From: an uncultured Pelagibacteraceae bacterium | GTDB lineage: Bacteria; Pseudomonadota; Alphaproteobacteria; Pelagibacterales; Pelagibacteraceae | Reading direction: 5' to 3' | Assembly (NCBI GenBank): GCA_902611145.1 | Contig: CACLYO010000003.1 | Coordinates: forward strand, 1 to 64,000 | Length of the DNA: 64,000 nt | Shown here: one piece after another, positions 18,142-26,791 of the stretch | Layout: every line of letters begins with the position of its first letter | Numbering within the stretch: position 1 is the stretch's first letter | Position numbers and translations under genes: made by a program | Notes under the pieces: model-generated | Seen by the model: only the letters and a program-made list of their open reading frames with translations | Told to the model about the DNA's origin: nothing | The model's database searches: none

Positions 18142-19161
18142 ATGAAAATAAAAAGAATAATACTTTCTGCTCTTGTAATATTAGGTTTCACTTCTTTTAG
18201 TGGAATTGCTAATGCAGGATGCGGAAAATTAGTTATTGCTGAGCAGAACTGGGCTTCTGCTGAATTAATGGCTAACGTAGATAAGATTATCCTTGAGAAA
18301 GGTTATGGTTGTGAGGTTGAACTTATACCAGGAGCAACTATGCCTACTTTTACTTCAATGGATGAAAAAGGTGAGCCAGACATGAACCCTGAACAATGGG
18401 CTAATGCTGTTTACACTCCTTTAAAAAAAGCAGTTTCAGAGAAAAGATTAATCATAGCAAACCAAGCTCCTATTACTGGTCTTGGTGAAGGTTGGTGGAT
18501 AACTCCAGGAACTGTTAAAAAACATCCGAAAATAAAAGGAATGACTGCAATGGAAATTTTAGAACATCCAGAGTGGTTTCCGTCAAAAGAAGATCCTTCA
18601 AAAGGAGCTTTTGTTGGTTGTCCTGCAGGATGGGGATGTCAATTAGCTAACGCAAACCTTTTTAGAGCATTTGAAATGGAGAAAAAAGGTTGGGTATTAA
18701 TCGATCCAGGTTCTGCAGCAGGTTTAGATGGTACAATATCTAAAGCAGCTGACTCTGGAAGTCCTTGGTTTGGTTACTATTGGAACCCAACATCAATGGT
18801 TGGAAAATATAGTTTAATTTCAGTGGATTTTGGTGTGAAGTTTCACAGCAGAGACAACTGGGATAACTGTATAACTTTAGCTGAACAAGATTGTGCAGAT
18901 CCTAAACCAACTGCATGGACTAAGTCTGAAGTTAATTCAATTGTTACTGCAAACTTTGCAAAAACTGGAGGAAAAGACGCTTTGAATTATGTTAAAAAGC
19001 GAACTTACCCAGGTGATGTAATGAACGGAATGCTTGTGTACATGGCTGACAATCAAGCTAAAGGTTCAGATGCAGCAATTGAGTTTTTAAAACAGCATGA
19101 AGGTGTCTGGGGTAAATGGGTATCTGGAGCCGCTAAGAAAAAAATCAAAGCTGGTCTTTAA
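18142..19161 (+). CDS. Glycine betaine/proline-betaine ABC transporter substrate-binding protein
   Basis: 339 residues. The signal peptide is about 1-25 ('FTSFSGIANA', cleavage before GCGK), and the mature part is an OpuAC/ProX-type binding protein ('LVIAEQNWASAELMANVDKI', 'EQWANAVYTPLKK', 'GWWITPGTVKKHPKI'). It would bind quaternary ammonium or sulfonium osmolytes in the periplasm, using Trp-rich sites. The start has a ggag SD. A 12-bp terminator hairpin lies between it and its permease, which fits higher expression of the binding protein. It differs in sequence and length from the second binding protein at 45851-46798. Confidence 0.88.
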   Translation: MKIKRIILSALVILGFTSFSGIANAGCGKLVIAEQNWASAELMANVDKIILEKGYGCEVELIPGATMPTFTSMDEKGEPDMNPEQWANAVYTPLKKAVSEKRLIIANQAPITGLGEGWWITPGTVKKHPKIKGMTAMEILEHPEWFPSKEDPSKGAFVGCPAGWGCQLANANLFRAFEMEKKGWVLIDPGSAAGLDGTISKAADSGSPWFGYYWNPTSMVGKYSLISVDFGVKFHSRDNWDNCITLAEQDCADPKPTAWTKSEVNSIVTANFAKTGGKDALNYVKKRTYPGDVMNGMLVYMADNQAKGSDAAIEFLKQHEGVWGKWVSGAAKKKIKAGL

Positions 19162-19174
19162 AATATAATTTATT

Positions 19175-19217
19175 TTAACGAGCCTATTTTATTATAGGCT
19201 CGTTAATTTTTTTTTTT
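19175..19217 (+). terminator. Intrinsic terminator between binding protein and permease
   Basis: TTAACGAGCCTA (19175-19186) pairs perfectly with TAGGCTCGTTAA (19195-19206) around an 8-base loop, followed by eleven T (19207-19217). It lies 9 bases before the permease start, so it probably lowers read-through and sets the binding-protein to permease ratio. Confidence 0.9.
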
Positions 19218-19225
19218 GGAATTAT

Positions 19226-20110
19226 ATGGAATTTTTAACAAAATTTCCCGTGATGGAACGTACTTCCCTAATGGAATTAAGAAAAGGGATTGATCATACG
19301 TTTAGAGATTTTTCTAGAGCTTACGGTGATAGTATTGAAGCTTTTTTTGATCCATTATTATTTTTTTTAATAAGATTGGAAAAATTATTATTAGCTACAC
19401 CTTGGCCAATAATACTATTGGTACTTGGTGCATTAGCTTGGCTAGGTTCAAGAAGCTGGAAACTTGTAATTGGAAGTGTGGTTGCTTTTATGTTGATTGG
19501 ATACTTTGGTATGTGGAAAGATTGTATGGCAACAGTAGCAATTATAACTGTATGTACAATTATGTGTATAGCTGTTGGAATACCTTTAGGAGTATTCATG
19601 GCAAGATCTAACAGATTTGAAAGAGCAATGCTTCCTGTCTTAGATATGATGCAAACTATTCCTAGTTTTGTCTATTTAATTCCAATTTTAATGTTACTTG
19701 GTATAGGAAAAATTCCTGGTTTAATTGCTGTTTGCATATATGCAATTCCACCTGTAATTAGATTAACAAATTTAGGAATAAGAGAAGTTGATAAAGAAAC
19801 AATAGAAGCTAGTGAAGCTTTTGGTGCTACTAAACTTCAAAAGTTAAAAAGTGTCCAAATACCTTTAGCTCTTCCAACTGTTTTTGCTGGCGTAAACCAA
19901 ACAATAATGATGGCTTTAGCTATGGTTGTAATAGCATCCATGATTGGAGTTAAAGGCCTAGGTGTTCCAATTCTGAGAGCTATATCAAACCAATATTTAG
20001 CTTTGGGATTGTTTAATGGGTTAGCTATTGTAGCTCTGGCCATTATCTTTGATAGAATCACTCAAGAATATGGTCGAAGAATACAAAAGCACAGGGGCAT
20101 AAAAAGATAA
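19226..20110 (+). CDS. Glycine betaine-type ABC transporter permease
   Basis: 294 residues with about six hydrophobic membrane spans after an amphipathic N-terminus ('GIDHTFRDFSRAYGDSIEAF', as in ProW/OpuAB). The EAA loop that contacts the ATPase is 'ETIEASEAFGATKLQKLKSV', followed by 'IPLALPTVFAGVNQTIMMAL' and 'IGVKGLGVPI'. It would form the membrane channel for the binding protein just upstream. No ATPase gene follows: the next gene is MetF-like. The only ABC ATPase in the window is at 43257-44285, so sharing is possible. Confidence 0.88.
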   Translation: MEFLTKFPVMERTSLMELRKGIDHTFRDFSRAYGDSIEAFFDPLLFFLIRLEKLLLATPWPIILLVLGALAWLGSRSWKLVIGSVVAFMLIGYFGMWKDCMATVAIITVCTIMCIAVGIPLGVFMARSNRFERAMLPVLDMMQTIPSFVYLIPILMLLGIGKIPGLIAVCIYAIPPVIRLTNLGIREVDKETIEASEAFGATKLQKLKSVQIPLALPTVFAGVNQTIMMALAMVVIASMIGVKGLGVPILRAISNQYLALGLFNGLAIVALAIIFDRITQEYGRRIQKHRGIKR

Positions 20111-20173
20111 CCTTCTTGTCTCTAAGATCCGATTTTTATAGACAGATATTTTAAAATAAATAAATATCCCGTA

Positions 20174-20902
20174 ATGAATTTTTCTTTGGAAATTGGACCT
20201 AAAACTGACCTCGATACTTTGCCAGCTTTAAAGGATGTATATATAACTATGCTCCCTGGTGGTGATTATAAAGACACTGCTGAACAAGCTTCTAAATTAG
20301 TCAAAAAAGGCTTGAATCCTATACCTCATTTCCCCGCCAGATCTATTGAAAATGATGTTCAGCTCAAAGAATATGTTTCTAGATGTAAGGATGTGGGGGT
20401 TAAGCAGGTCCTGGTTATTGGAGGAAGTAGAGAACCTATTGGAAGTTTTGACAGCTCAATTCAAATTTTAGAGACAGGTTATTTTGAGCAGATGAAGATA
20501 GGAATCGCTGGACATCCGGAGGGGAGTCCTGATATATCCGATTCAAAACTAGAAAAAGCTATGAAAGATAAAAAGCCTTATGCTGACTATATAGTAACAC
20601 AATGGTTACTAGACTCTCAGAAAATAATAGACTTTATTTCTAAACAAACAATACCAGTTCATGTTGGAATTACTGGGCCACTTAAAATAACTAGCCTAAT
20701 TAAGTTTGCTAATATTGTAGGAGCAAAAAATTCCCTAAATTTTCTTAAATCTAATTTTAGTAAGGCATTAGATTTAATGAGACCTAAAGACCCAAATGAT
20801 TTAATAGGGAAAGTTAAATCGCATACAGATTTTTTCCACATTTATACATTCGGCGGCTTGAAGGAAACAAACAAGTGGTTGATGGAGAACAAATATGTCT
20901 AA
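20174..20902 (+). CDS. MetF-like methylenetetrahydrofolate reductase family protein
   Basis: 242 residues, shorter than the usual 280-300 of MetF. It has the barrel signature 'FSLEIGPKTDLDTLPALKDV', 'PIPHFPARSIENDVQLKEYV', 'VLVIGGSREPIG' and 'GIAGHPEGSPDI' (folate/FAD-binding GHPEG). MTHFR interconverts methylene- and methyl-THF. Its gene overlaps the DmdA-like methyltransferase gene by 8 bases, so the products are probably made together and act on the same methyl-THF: one transferring a methyl to THF, the other oxidising it. Assignment to the superfamily is firm; the direction of the reaction is inferred. Confidence 0.8.
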   Translation: MNFSLEIGPKTDLDTLPALKDVYITMLPGGDYKDTAEQASKLVKKGLNPIPHFPARSIENDVQLKEYVSRCKDVGVKQVLVIGGSREPIGSFDSSIQILETGYFEQMKIGIAGHPEGSPDISDSKLEKAMKDKKPYADYIVTQWLLDSQKIIDFISKQTIPVHVGITGPLKITSLIKFANIVGAKNSLNFLKSNFSKALDLMRPKDPNDLIGKVKSHTDFFHIYTFGGLKETNKWLMENKYV

Positions 20903-22253
20903 TGAATTTGACTATACTAAGTTAAAACATGTAACTTCAGTTGATCAATCTGATCGTGAAGTTCCATATAATTTAAGACAAAGTGGGCCTACAAAAGTTG
21001 AGATGTTGATTTCAACAAGAGTAAGAAAGTCACCTTACTGGCATTTATCAATGCAAGCAGGTTGTTGGAGAGCAACAGTTTATAATCGAATTTATCATCC
21101 TAGAGGATATGTAAAACCAGAAGATGGTGGAGCGATGGTAGAGTATGATGCAATCGTTAATCATGTAACAATGTGGAATGTTGCTGTTGAAAGACAAATT
21201 AGAGTTAAAGGTCCTGATGCAGAAAAATTTACTGATTATGTAATAACTAGAGATGCTACAAAAATTTCACCTATGAGAGCTAGATATGTAATATTATGTA
21301 ATCAATATGGTGGAGTTTTAAATGATCCAATTCTTCTTAGAATTTCAAAAGATGAATTTTGGTTTTCGCTTTCAGACTCTGATATTGGTATGTATCTACA
21401 AGGTGTTAATGCTGATGGAAGATTTAATTGTAGAGTAGAAGAAATTGACGCTTGTCCCGTACAAATTCAAGGTCCTAAATCAAAAGCTTTAATGAAAGAT
21501 TTACTTGGTGATCAAGTTGACTTAGATAATATGCCTTTTTATGGACTAGCAGAAGTTAAGGTTGCTGGAAGAAGTTGTGTGATTTCACAATCAGGTTTCT
21601 CAGGCGAAGCTGGCTATGAAATATATTTAAGAAATGCAACTTTGTATGCTGAAGATATGTGGAACGCTGTACTTGAAGCAGGAAAAAAACATAAACTGAT
21701 GGTAATTGCACCCGCACACCATCGAAGAATACAAGCTGGAATACTATCTTGGGGTCAAGATATGGATACAGAACATAATCCTTTTCAATGTAATCTTGGT
21801 TATCAAGTTTCTTTATCTGGTAAAGGTGAATGGAATAAAAAAACTGATTATATTGGAAAAACTGTATTAGAAAAAATGAAAGCTGATATTAAAGCAGGAA
21901 AAAAACCATACAAACTTCAGTTAGTAGGTCTCGAGTTAGGCGGAAAACCAATTGAAGAATATGCTCCTGATTTTTGGTTAATTTCACATGCAGATGGTGG
22001 AGATCCAGTTGGATTTATTACATCTCCTTGGTATCACCCTGAAAAAAAACAAAATATAGCAATGGGGTATGTGCCATTTGATGGAACATTAAATGCTAAT
22101 GGTTTACCTAAAGGTAAAGTTGGAACTAAATACAAAGTTCATTTACCTGCTAAATATTCTGAAACTCCAGGTACTCCTGTTGATGCAGTAGTAGTGGATA
22201 TTCCTTTTAAACAGTCATTCAACGCCAATACTAGAGAAGTTGTAAAAGGATAA
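20895..22253 (+). CDS. DmdA/GcvT-family THF-dependent methyltransferase
   Basis: 452 residues. The core (about 95-330) has the GcvT/DmdA pattern: 'MWNVAVERQIRVKGPDAEKF', 'VITRDATKISPMRARYVILC', 'GGVLNDPILLRISKDEFWFS', 'QIQGPKSKALMKDLLGD' and 'SGFSGEAGYEIYLRN'. By recall this is nearer to DMSP demethylase DmdA than to glycine-cleavage T-protein, but DmdA is about 370 residues and this has extra sequence at both ends. DmdA moves a methyl from DMSP to THF; related proteins may act on betaines. The overlapping MetF-like gene and upstream betaine transporter support methyl transfer to THF. The substrate is open. Confidence 0.72.
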   Translation: MSNEFDYTKLKHVTSVDQSDREVPYNLRQSGPTKVEMLISTRVRKSPYWHLSMQAGCWRATVYNRIYHPRGYVKPEDGGAMVEYDAIVNHVTMWNVAVERQIRVKGPDAEKFTDYVITRDATKISPMRARYVILCNQYGGVLNDPILLRISKDEFWFSLSDSDIGMYLQGVNADGRFNCRVEEIDACPVQIQGPKSKALMKDLLGDQVDLDNMPFYGLAEVKVAGRSCVISQSGFSGEAGYEIYLRNATLYAEDMWNAVLEAGKKHKLMVIAPAHHRRIQAGILSWGQDMDTEHNPFQCNLGYQVSLSGKGEWNKKTDYIGKTVLEKMKADIKAGKKPYKLQLVGLELGGKPIEEYAPDFWLISHADGGDPVGFITSPWYHPEKKQNIAMGYVPFDGTLNANGLPKGKVGTKYKVHLPAKYSETPGTPVDAVVVDIPFKQSFNANTREVVKG

Positions 22254-22262
22254 TTATTTTTT

Positions 22263-22290
22263 TTAGAGGAGAGCTCTTGCTCTCCTCTAA
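22263..22290. other. Strong 12-bp hairpin after the DmdA-like gene
   Basis: TTAGAGGAGAGC (22263-22274) pairs with GCTCTCCTCTAA (22279-22290) around a TCTT tetraloop. The T run lies before rather than after the hairpin on the + strand, so it is not a textbook terminator; it may protect the 3' end of the upstream mRNA or terminate weakly. Confidence 0.6.
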
Positions 22291-22309
22291 ATAATTAATA
22301 AAATAAGTA

Positions 22310-22855
22310 ATGTTTGCGTTATTTTTAGATATAGTATTTAGATCACTAAAATTAGATAAATCACTCTATATAGATAGTAAAAACTTTGGAGAAGCTTCAG
22401 TTTATTTTGCTGGCTTAATAATGATATTAGATGGAGTTGCTGGTGCTGTTGCTGCTAATACAATAGTAAAAACTTCAATTGGTGTCTCTGGATTAACTGC
22501 AATAATTACATGGTTTGTGTGGGCAATTTTCATATATGTAATTGGAGTTAAATTATTTCCAGACAAAAATACTAAGGTTTCATTTAAAAAAATACTTACT
22601 GGAGTAGGCTATGCACACTCACCAGGCCTATTAAGATTTTTTGCTGTTACACCGGAATTAGTTATACCAGTAATTTTTATTACGCAGTTTTGGATATTTG
22701 CATCTCTAATTATATCAACCAAACATGTATTAAACTTAAAATCTAATTTTAAATCATTTGGTGTAGTTTTCTTATCTTTTTTAATAATAGCATTTTTATC
22801 AATAACTTTTGTAATGAGTAGAATGGATGCTATACCAGCAAGTGCAATCAGTTAA
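22310..22855 (+). CDS. Yip1-family membrane protein
   Basis: 181 residues with four to five hydrophobic spans. 'SVYFAGLIMILDGVAGAVAA', 'IITWFVWAIFIYVIGVKLFP' and 'VGYAHSPGLLRFFAVTPELV' resemble bacterial Yip1-domain proteins, in which the conserved 'GYAhsPgll' segment lies between spans. Function in bacteria is unknown. It follows the DmdA-like gene after a strong hairpin and converges with a small minus-strand gene, overlapping its stop by 4 bases. No functional link to betaine metabolism can be argued beyond position. Confidence 0.65.
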   Translation: MFALFLDIVFRSLKLDKSLYIDSKNFGEASVYFAGLIMILDGVAGAVAANTIVKTSIGVSGLTAIITWFVWAIFIYVIGVKLFPDKNTKVSFKKILTGVGYAHSPGLLRFFAVTPELVIPVIFITQFWIFASLIISTKHVLNLKSNFKSFGVVFLSFLIIAFLSITFVMSRMDAIPASAIS

Positions 22856-23019
22856 ACTGGGAAAACTGTTTTTGAAACTCTGCAAGAACTACAAATTTTA
22901 AATCCACTTAAAATCAAATTTTCTTTAACACTTTTATCTTCTTTTTCACATTCCTCACAAATATTGTTAAGTGCTTTCAAGTCATGTTCTTTTAAATTTT
23001 CCTTAAATTTCTCAGTCAT
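22852..23019 (-). CDS. Small zinc-ribbon-like protein, 55 residues
   Basis: A short frame that reads MTEKFKENLK and so on to VFPV. It has two CxxC pairs, C21/C24 ('NNICEECEKE') and C43/C46 ('FKICSSCRVSK'), the spacing of a minimal zinc ribbon. It starts 8 bases inside the end of the upstream DUF3726-like gene (ATGACTGA overlap), which argues for real translational coupling, and its stop overlaps the convergent Yip1-like stop by 4 bases. Possible roles are zinc or electron handling for its neighbours; there is no direct evidence. Confidence 0.6.
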   Translation of the reverse strand: MTEKFKENLKEHDLKALNNICEECEKEDKSVKENLILSGFKICSSCRVSKTVFPV

Positions 23020-23620
23020 TGTCTGTTAATCCTGCTCCTGCTGCGTTTTGCTTTAGTTTATCTGTTTCTTCAACAAATGTATCTTCTGACAATTTGTATA
23101 ATTCTTGCCATTCTGTTTCACTAAACATATTTTTGTTTTCTATAAATTTAATTTTAATTTGATCACTTTTTTCTAAAACATCACTGCTTAGATAATTTGA
23201 ATAAATTGATTGATTAAAATTTAGTAAAAATTCTTTTTCATCAATTGTTAAAAAGATACGTTTGCCTATAATTTCAGAAGCCCTACTAACAAAAGGAATA
23301 AATAAAATTGGAAAGCCTAAATTGTCAAATTTAATTTCTTCTAGTTCTTCAAGATTATTTACTTGATCTAAAAAATTTATTCCTGCTATAATTGGACAGT
23401 ATGGTATTTTTGATGAATTTTCTTTAGAAACTAAAGTCAAATTTTGGAATTTTTTTTCTTTAAGAATTTTATAATATTGATTTAAATTTTTTAAACCTGG
23501 CAATCCAAACATTTCTAAAAGACGAATATTTTTTCCTACTTCTTCTGAAATACCCCAGGAAAATCCAATACCTTTGCTTGCTCTTTTTACTGCTGTATCT
23601 ATTTCACTAAAACTTCTCAT
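23012..23620 (-). CDS. DUF3726-like protein of unknown function
   Basis: 202 residues, apparently soluble. The start 'MRSFSEIDTAVKRASKGIGF' followed by 'SWGISEEVGKNIRLLEMFGL' resembles alphaproteobacterial DUF3726 proteins as I remember them; I cannot confirm this without a search. No catalytic motif is evident. It shares one base with the stop of the 553-residue gene upstream and overlaps the small zinc-ribbon gene downstream, so it is part of a four-gene coupled operon with the M19 dipeptidase-like protein. Confidence 0.55.
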   Translation of the reverse strand: MRSFSEIDTAVKRASKGIGFSWGISEEVGKNIRLLEMFGLPGLKNLNQYYKILKEKKFQNLTLVSKENSSKIPYCPIIAGINFLDQVNNLEELEEIKFDNLGFPILFIPFVSRASEIIGKRIFLTIDEKEFLLNFNQSIYSNYLSSDVLEKSDQIKIKFIENKNMFSETEWQELYKLSEDTFVEETDKLKQNAAGAGLTDND

Positions 23621-25281
23621 TAATTTAAAGAATTATAAACCCAATAATCGTCAAACTTTTTTAAATTTTTAGGTAGAGGTGCGCCTTGAAACATATTTAT
23701 TCTTAACCATTTATCTGAACGAGGATCAAATTTTACTGCTCCAAAAAAAGACAATTTTAATCTTAGCATGTCTATTGGCATTAAGTTTGAACCAATTGTA
23801 TTATCTTGTATTTCAGCATAAGGAAACTTCTCAACTATAAATGCTCTTCTCACTACATGCCGAAGATCATTATTTTCTATTAAAAATTTTCCAATTTTAA
23901 GACTATTTTTTTGATTTGAAATTCTTGCATATAATTTACAAATATCTCTTGCGATAGCCAATGGTTGTTCTAATTCTGATCCTTTATCTAAATATCTATC
24001 TGCAAGTCTAGGTTCTTCTTTATTTTTAGATATGAACCAAAAATTTTGGTTACTTTCTTTTTTTTCAAAATCTATTTTTAATATATCTGAATAATTATCT
24101 TCTAAAATATTTCTCAAATCAGATACATTTTTATTAGTTGGTATTGTAAAATACTTATCCTCATCAGCACTCATGCTCTTTAATAAAGGATTGGTTATAT
24201 AATCATAAGGTTCCATCATCATTGAAACTATATATTCTATACATTCATCTCTTAAATTTTTTTCAATCCATTTATATATTTGATTGAATGCATAATCTTC
24301 TTCAAAACTAAATTCTTTCTCAATAAAATTAATAAATTTATATAAATCTGATATTAGAGATTTAATCTTTTTATTTTGAAAATCACTATCTGTTGTCCAG
24401 GAAGTGACATTTTTTAGTGATTTTTTTAAACAATCAATAAAAATTTTTGAGTCATTTTCATCTATTTTTTTAATTTCTCTAATTTTTTTTAATGCTGTTT
24501 CTCTTGCTAGTATCCAATTATTTAAAAGTGCTGGATGGTTAACAATAAAAGGTGCCATTCCTAATCCAGTAGAATTTCCAATTCCAAGATTTTTACAAAT
24601 ATCATCATCAAGTTCAACTGCCCCTTTAGAATTTTTGTGCTTCGCAATATGATTTACTTGATCAAAAGTAAATTGTCTGACCAAATAAACTAACATCATT
24701 TCAAGTCTAAATGGTCCATAAATTTCTTCTCTATTTTTAATTCTAAATCTATCTGCTAAACCAAATTTACCAGATCCATAAACAGCTGTTGTTCTATATA
24801 AATATCCAACTTTAGATAATTTTTCTTTATCTGGTTGCTTTCCGTTGGATAAACTTTCTACAACATGTTCAAAAATTCTAACTGACTTATTTGCTCTTGA
24901 TAAAGTTAGTTCTTTATAGCTCATTCTTCCAACTTCTTGTTGAGGAACATCATTTGACAATCTATCTAAATCTTTCTTTGTTGGAATTCCATCATAAAGA
25001 ACAAATGCTGCATCCCATTTAGTTGCAATAACTCTGTCTGATCTTTCGTGATCATTAATTTTATTTGCAAAGCAAACTAAAGAATAAACTCTACGATCTT
25101 TACTAAAAGAATAAACTGCTCTTCCAAATCCGCCTTCATCCAAATCAAATAAATCTCTATTATATTTCCAATCTTTAAACTCTTTTAAAAATGATCTTAA
25201 AAAAGATAATTTAGATTGATGAAAAGATCCCAATTTAGATAACTTCATTATTTTTTTTGGATCTCTTAATTTTGACTCCAT
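23620..25281 (-). CDS. Conserved protein of unknown function, 553 residues
   Basis: I do not recognise a named domain with confidence. It is a large soluble protein, rich in charged residues, with no signal peptide or membrane span. Notable stretches are 'DLDEGGFGRAVYSFSKDRR', 'VIATKWDAAFVLYDG', 'SVRIFEHVVESLSNGKQP', 'YRTTAVYGSGKFGLADRFRI' and 'FRLEMMLVYLVRQFTFDQV'. The dense motif content suggests an enzyme. It overlaps the M19-like gene and the DUF3726-like gene by one base each, so the three form a unit. Similar trios sit beside betaine or amine catabolism genes in other Alphaproteobacteria as I recall, but this needs checking. Confidence 0.55.
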   Translation of the reverse strand: MESKLRDPKKIMKLSKLGSFHQSKLSFLRSFLKEFKDWKYNRDLFDLDEGGFGRAVYSFSKDRRVYSLVCFANKINDHERSDRVIATKWDAAFVLYDGIPTKKDLDRLSNDVPQQEVGRMSYKELTLSRANKSVRIFEHVVESLSNGKQPDKEKLSKVGYLYRTTAVYGSGKFGLADRFRIKNREEIYGPFRLEMMLVYLVRQFTFDQVNHIAKHKNSKGAVELDDDICKNLGIGNSTGLGMAPFIVNHPALLNNWILARETALKKIREIKKIDENDSKIFIDCLKKSLKNVTSWTTDSDFQNKKIKSLISDLYKFINFIEKEFSFEEDYAFNQIYKWIEKNLRDECIEYIVSMMMEPYDYITNPLLKSMSADEDKYFTIPTNKNVSDLRNILEDNYSDILKIDFEKKESNQNFWFISKNKEEPRLADRYLDKGSELEQPLAIARDICKLYARISNQKNSLKIGKFLIENNDLRHVVRRAFIVEKFPYAEIQDNTIGSNLMPIDMLRLKLSFFGAVKFDPRSDKWLRINMFQGAPLPKNLKKFDDYWVYNSLN

Positions 25282-26249
25282 TAATTAATTCCCTTGTAAA
25301 AATTAAACCAATTATTTCCTAATATATCATTTGTATCTTTATCGTTAAACCCAACTTTTTTTAATCCTATTTCTAAATTTTTAAAACCTCTTGCGTCTAT
25401 GAACCAGTCTGGTTGCTGAGGAAATCCTGCTTTGGTTTTCGAACCCTCTCCAAAATTTTTTGTTTTAGCCCAAGTTCCATTTCTCATCCATTCAACGACA
25501 TTATCAGGCTGGTTCAAACAAAGATCTGATCCAATGCCTATATTTTTTACTCCCATAATTTCAGCAGTTCTTGCAGTCATTTCACAAAAACTTTCAAGAG
25601 TACAATTAGTACTATCTTTTAAATGATGAGCATATAAAGACAAACCAAGCATTCCATTGCTTTCAGCTAAAGCTTTAAGAAGATCTTCTGATTTATTTCT
25701 TTTTGCATTGTGCCAAAAAATTGGATTAGCATGAGTTATTGCTATTGGTTTTTCACTTATTTCAATGGCATCAAAAGTACTTTTTTCAGCTGAATGAGAC
25801 ATATCAATAACTATACCCACTCTATTCATCTCTTTTATTGCTTCTCTCCCAAAATTTGTAACGCCACTATCATTTTTTTCATAACATCCAGTGGCTAACA
25901 AAGATTGATTATTATAGGTAAGTTGCATAAATCGACATCCGTGATTATGAACTTTTTCTATAAGAGCAATATCATCTTCAATAGGTGAGCAATTTTGAAA
26001 CCCAAAAAAAATTGCTGTTTTTTTTTCTACTTTTGCTTTTTCAATATCTTTATAAGAATTTCCAAGAAATATAAGATCAGAGTTTTCCTTAAAATGATTA
26101 CTCCATTCATTTATTCTTTCAAGAAATTCATCATAATCCTCGTGATAAACAACTGTGACATGTACTGCATCTAAACCTGCGTCTCGATTTATTTGAAATA
26201 CTTCCCGAGACCATTTACAATATTGAAGATTATCAATTTTATAATTCAT
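25281..26249 (-). CDS. Divergent M19 (renal dipeptidase) family protein
   Basis: 322 residues with the M19 barrel: 'VGIVIDMSHSAEKSTFDAI' (H152), 'PIAITHANPIFWHNAKRNKS' (H173) and 'NIGIGSDL' (D242). Two canonical metal ligands are missing: the N-terminal HxD is replaced by L8/Y10 ('IDNLQYCKW'), and the bridging Glu by Gln (Q85, 'FFGFQNCSP'). Peptidase activity with a normal dinuclear zinc site is therefore unlikely. A similar M19-like protein (PA5396) is encoded with the dimethylglycine genes of Pseudomonas, by recall, so a role in betaine or amine metabolism is plausible. It is the first gene of a coupled minus-strand operon. Confidence 0.8.
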   Translation of the reverse strand: MNYKIDNLQYCKWSREVFQINRDAGLDAVHVTVVYHEDYDEFLERINEWSNHFKENSDLIFLGNSYKDIEKAKVEKKTAIFFGFQNCSPIEDDIALIEKVHNHGCRFMQLTYNNQSLLATGCYEKNDSGVTNFGREAIKEMNRVGIVIDMSHSAEKSTFDAIEISEKPIAITHANPIFWHNAKRNKSEDLLKALAESNGMLGLSLYAHHLKDSTNCTLESFCEMTARTAEIMGVKNIGIGSDLCLNQPDNVVEWMRNGTWAKTKNFGEGSKTKAGFPQQPDWFIDARGFKNLEIGLKKVGFNDKDTNDILGNNWFNFYKGIN

Positions 26250-26298
26250 ATGATTAAATATATATTAGTGTCTAAATTTTTGATATTAAAACATACAA

Positions 26299-26790
26299 AT
26301 GTCCAATAAAAGAAATCACAAAGTAACAATAGTGATGGGTAGTCAGTCAGATTATTCAACTATGAGATATTGCGCAAAAATCTTAAAGATATTAAAAATT
26401 AAACATGAAACAAAAATAGTTTCAGCTCACAGAACACCTGCTAGAATGTATAAATTTGCAAAAAATGCTGAAAAAAATAATATATCTGTAATTATAGCCG
26501 GTGCAGGAGGATCTGCGCACTTGCCAGGAATGATAGCTGCAATAACTACTATTCCAGTAATTGGCGTGCCTATATTAAGTAAAAAATTGAATGGCCTAGA
26601 TAGTTTGTTATCAATCTCTCAAATGCCAAAAGGTATACCTGTTGGAACAGTAACAATTGGTAAAGATGGAGCTATTAATGCAGCACTTTTATCTGCTTCA
26701 ATTATTTCAATCAACGATAAAAATATTAGAAAAAATTTAAATCTTTGGAGAAATAAACAAACTCGATCTGTAAAAAAAAAGCCTAGTTAA
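26299..26790 (+). CDS. purE: N5-carboxyaminoimidazole ribonucleotide mutase PurE
   Basis: 163 residues, the length of class I PurE. '[20 protein letters not shown]', '[13 protein letters not shown]' (catalytic His), '[17 protein letters not shown]' and '[10 protein letters not shown]' are diagnostic. It converts N5-CAIR to CAIR in purine synthesis. purK follows after one base, the usual pair. The gene is divergent from the M19 operon. Confidence 0.95.
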   Translation: MSNKRNHKVTIVMGSQSDYSTMRYCAKILKILKIKHETKIVSAHRTPARMYKFAKNAEKNNISVIIAGAGGSAHLPGMIAAITTIPVIGVPILSKKLNGLDSLLSISQMPKGIPVGTVTIGKDGAINAALLSASIISINDKNIRKNLNLWRNKQTRSVKKKPS

Positions 26791-26791
26791 A

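Noticed and set aside
20895-22253. Calling this protein DmdA outright
   Set aside because: It is about 80 residues longer and only moderately similar by recall; the family is firm but DMSP as substrate is not.
22263-22290. A textbook intrinsic terminator after the DmdA-like gene
   Set aside because: The hairpin is strong, but the T run is on the wrong side for the + strand, and the minus strand shows A instead of T after it. I list it only as a hairpin.
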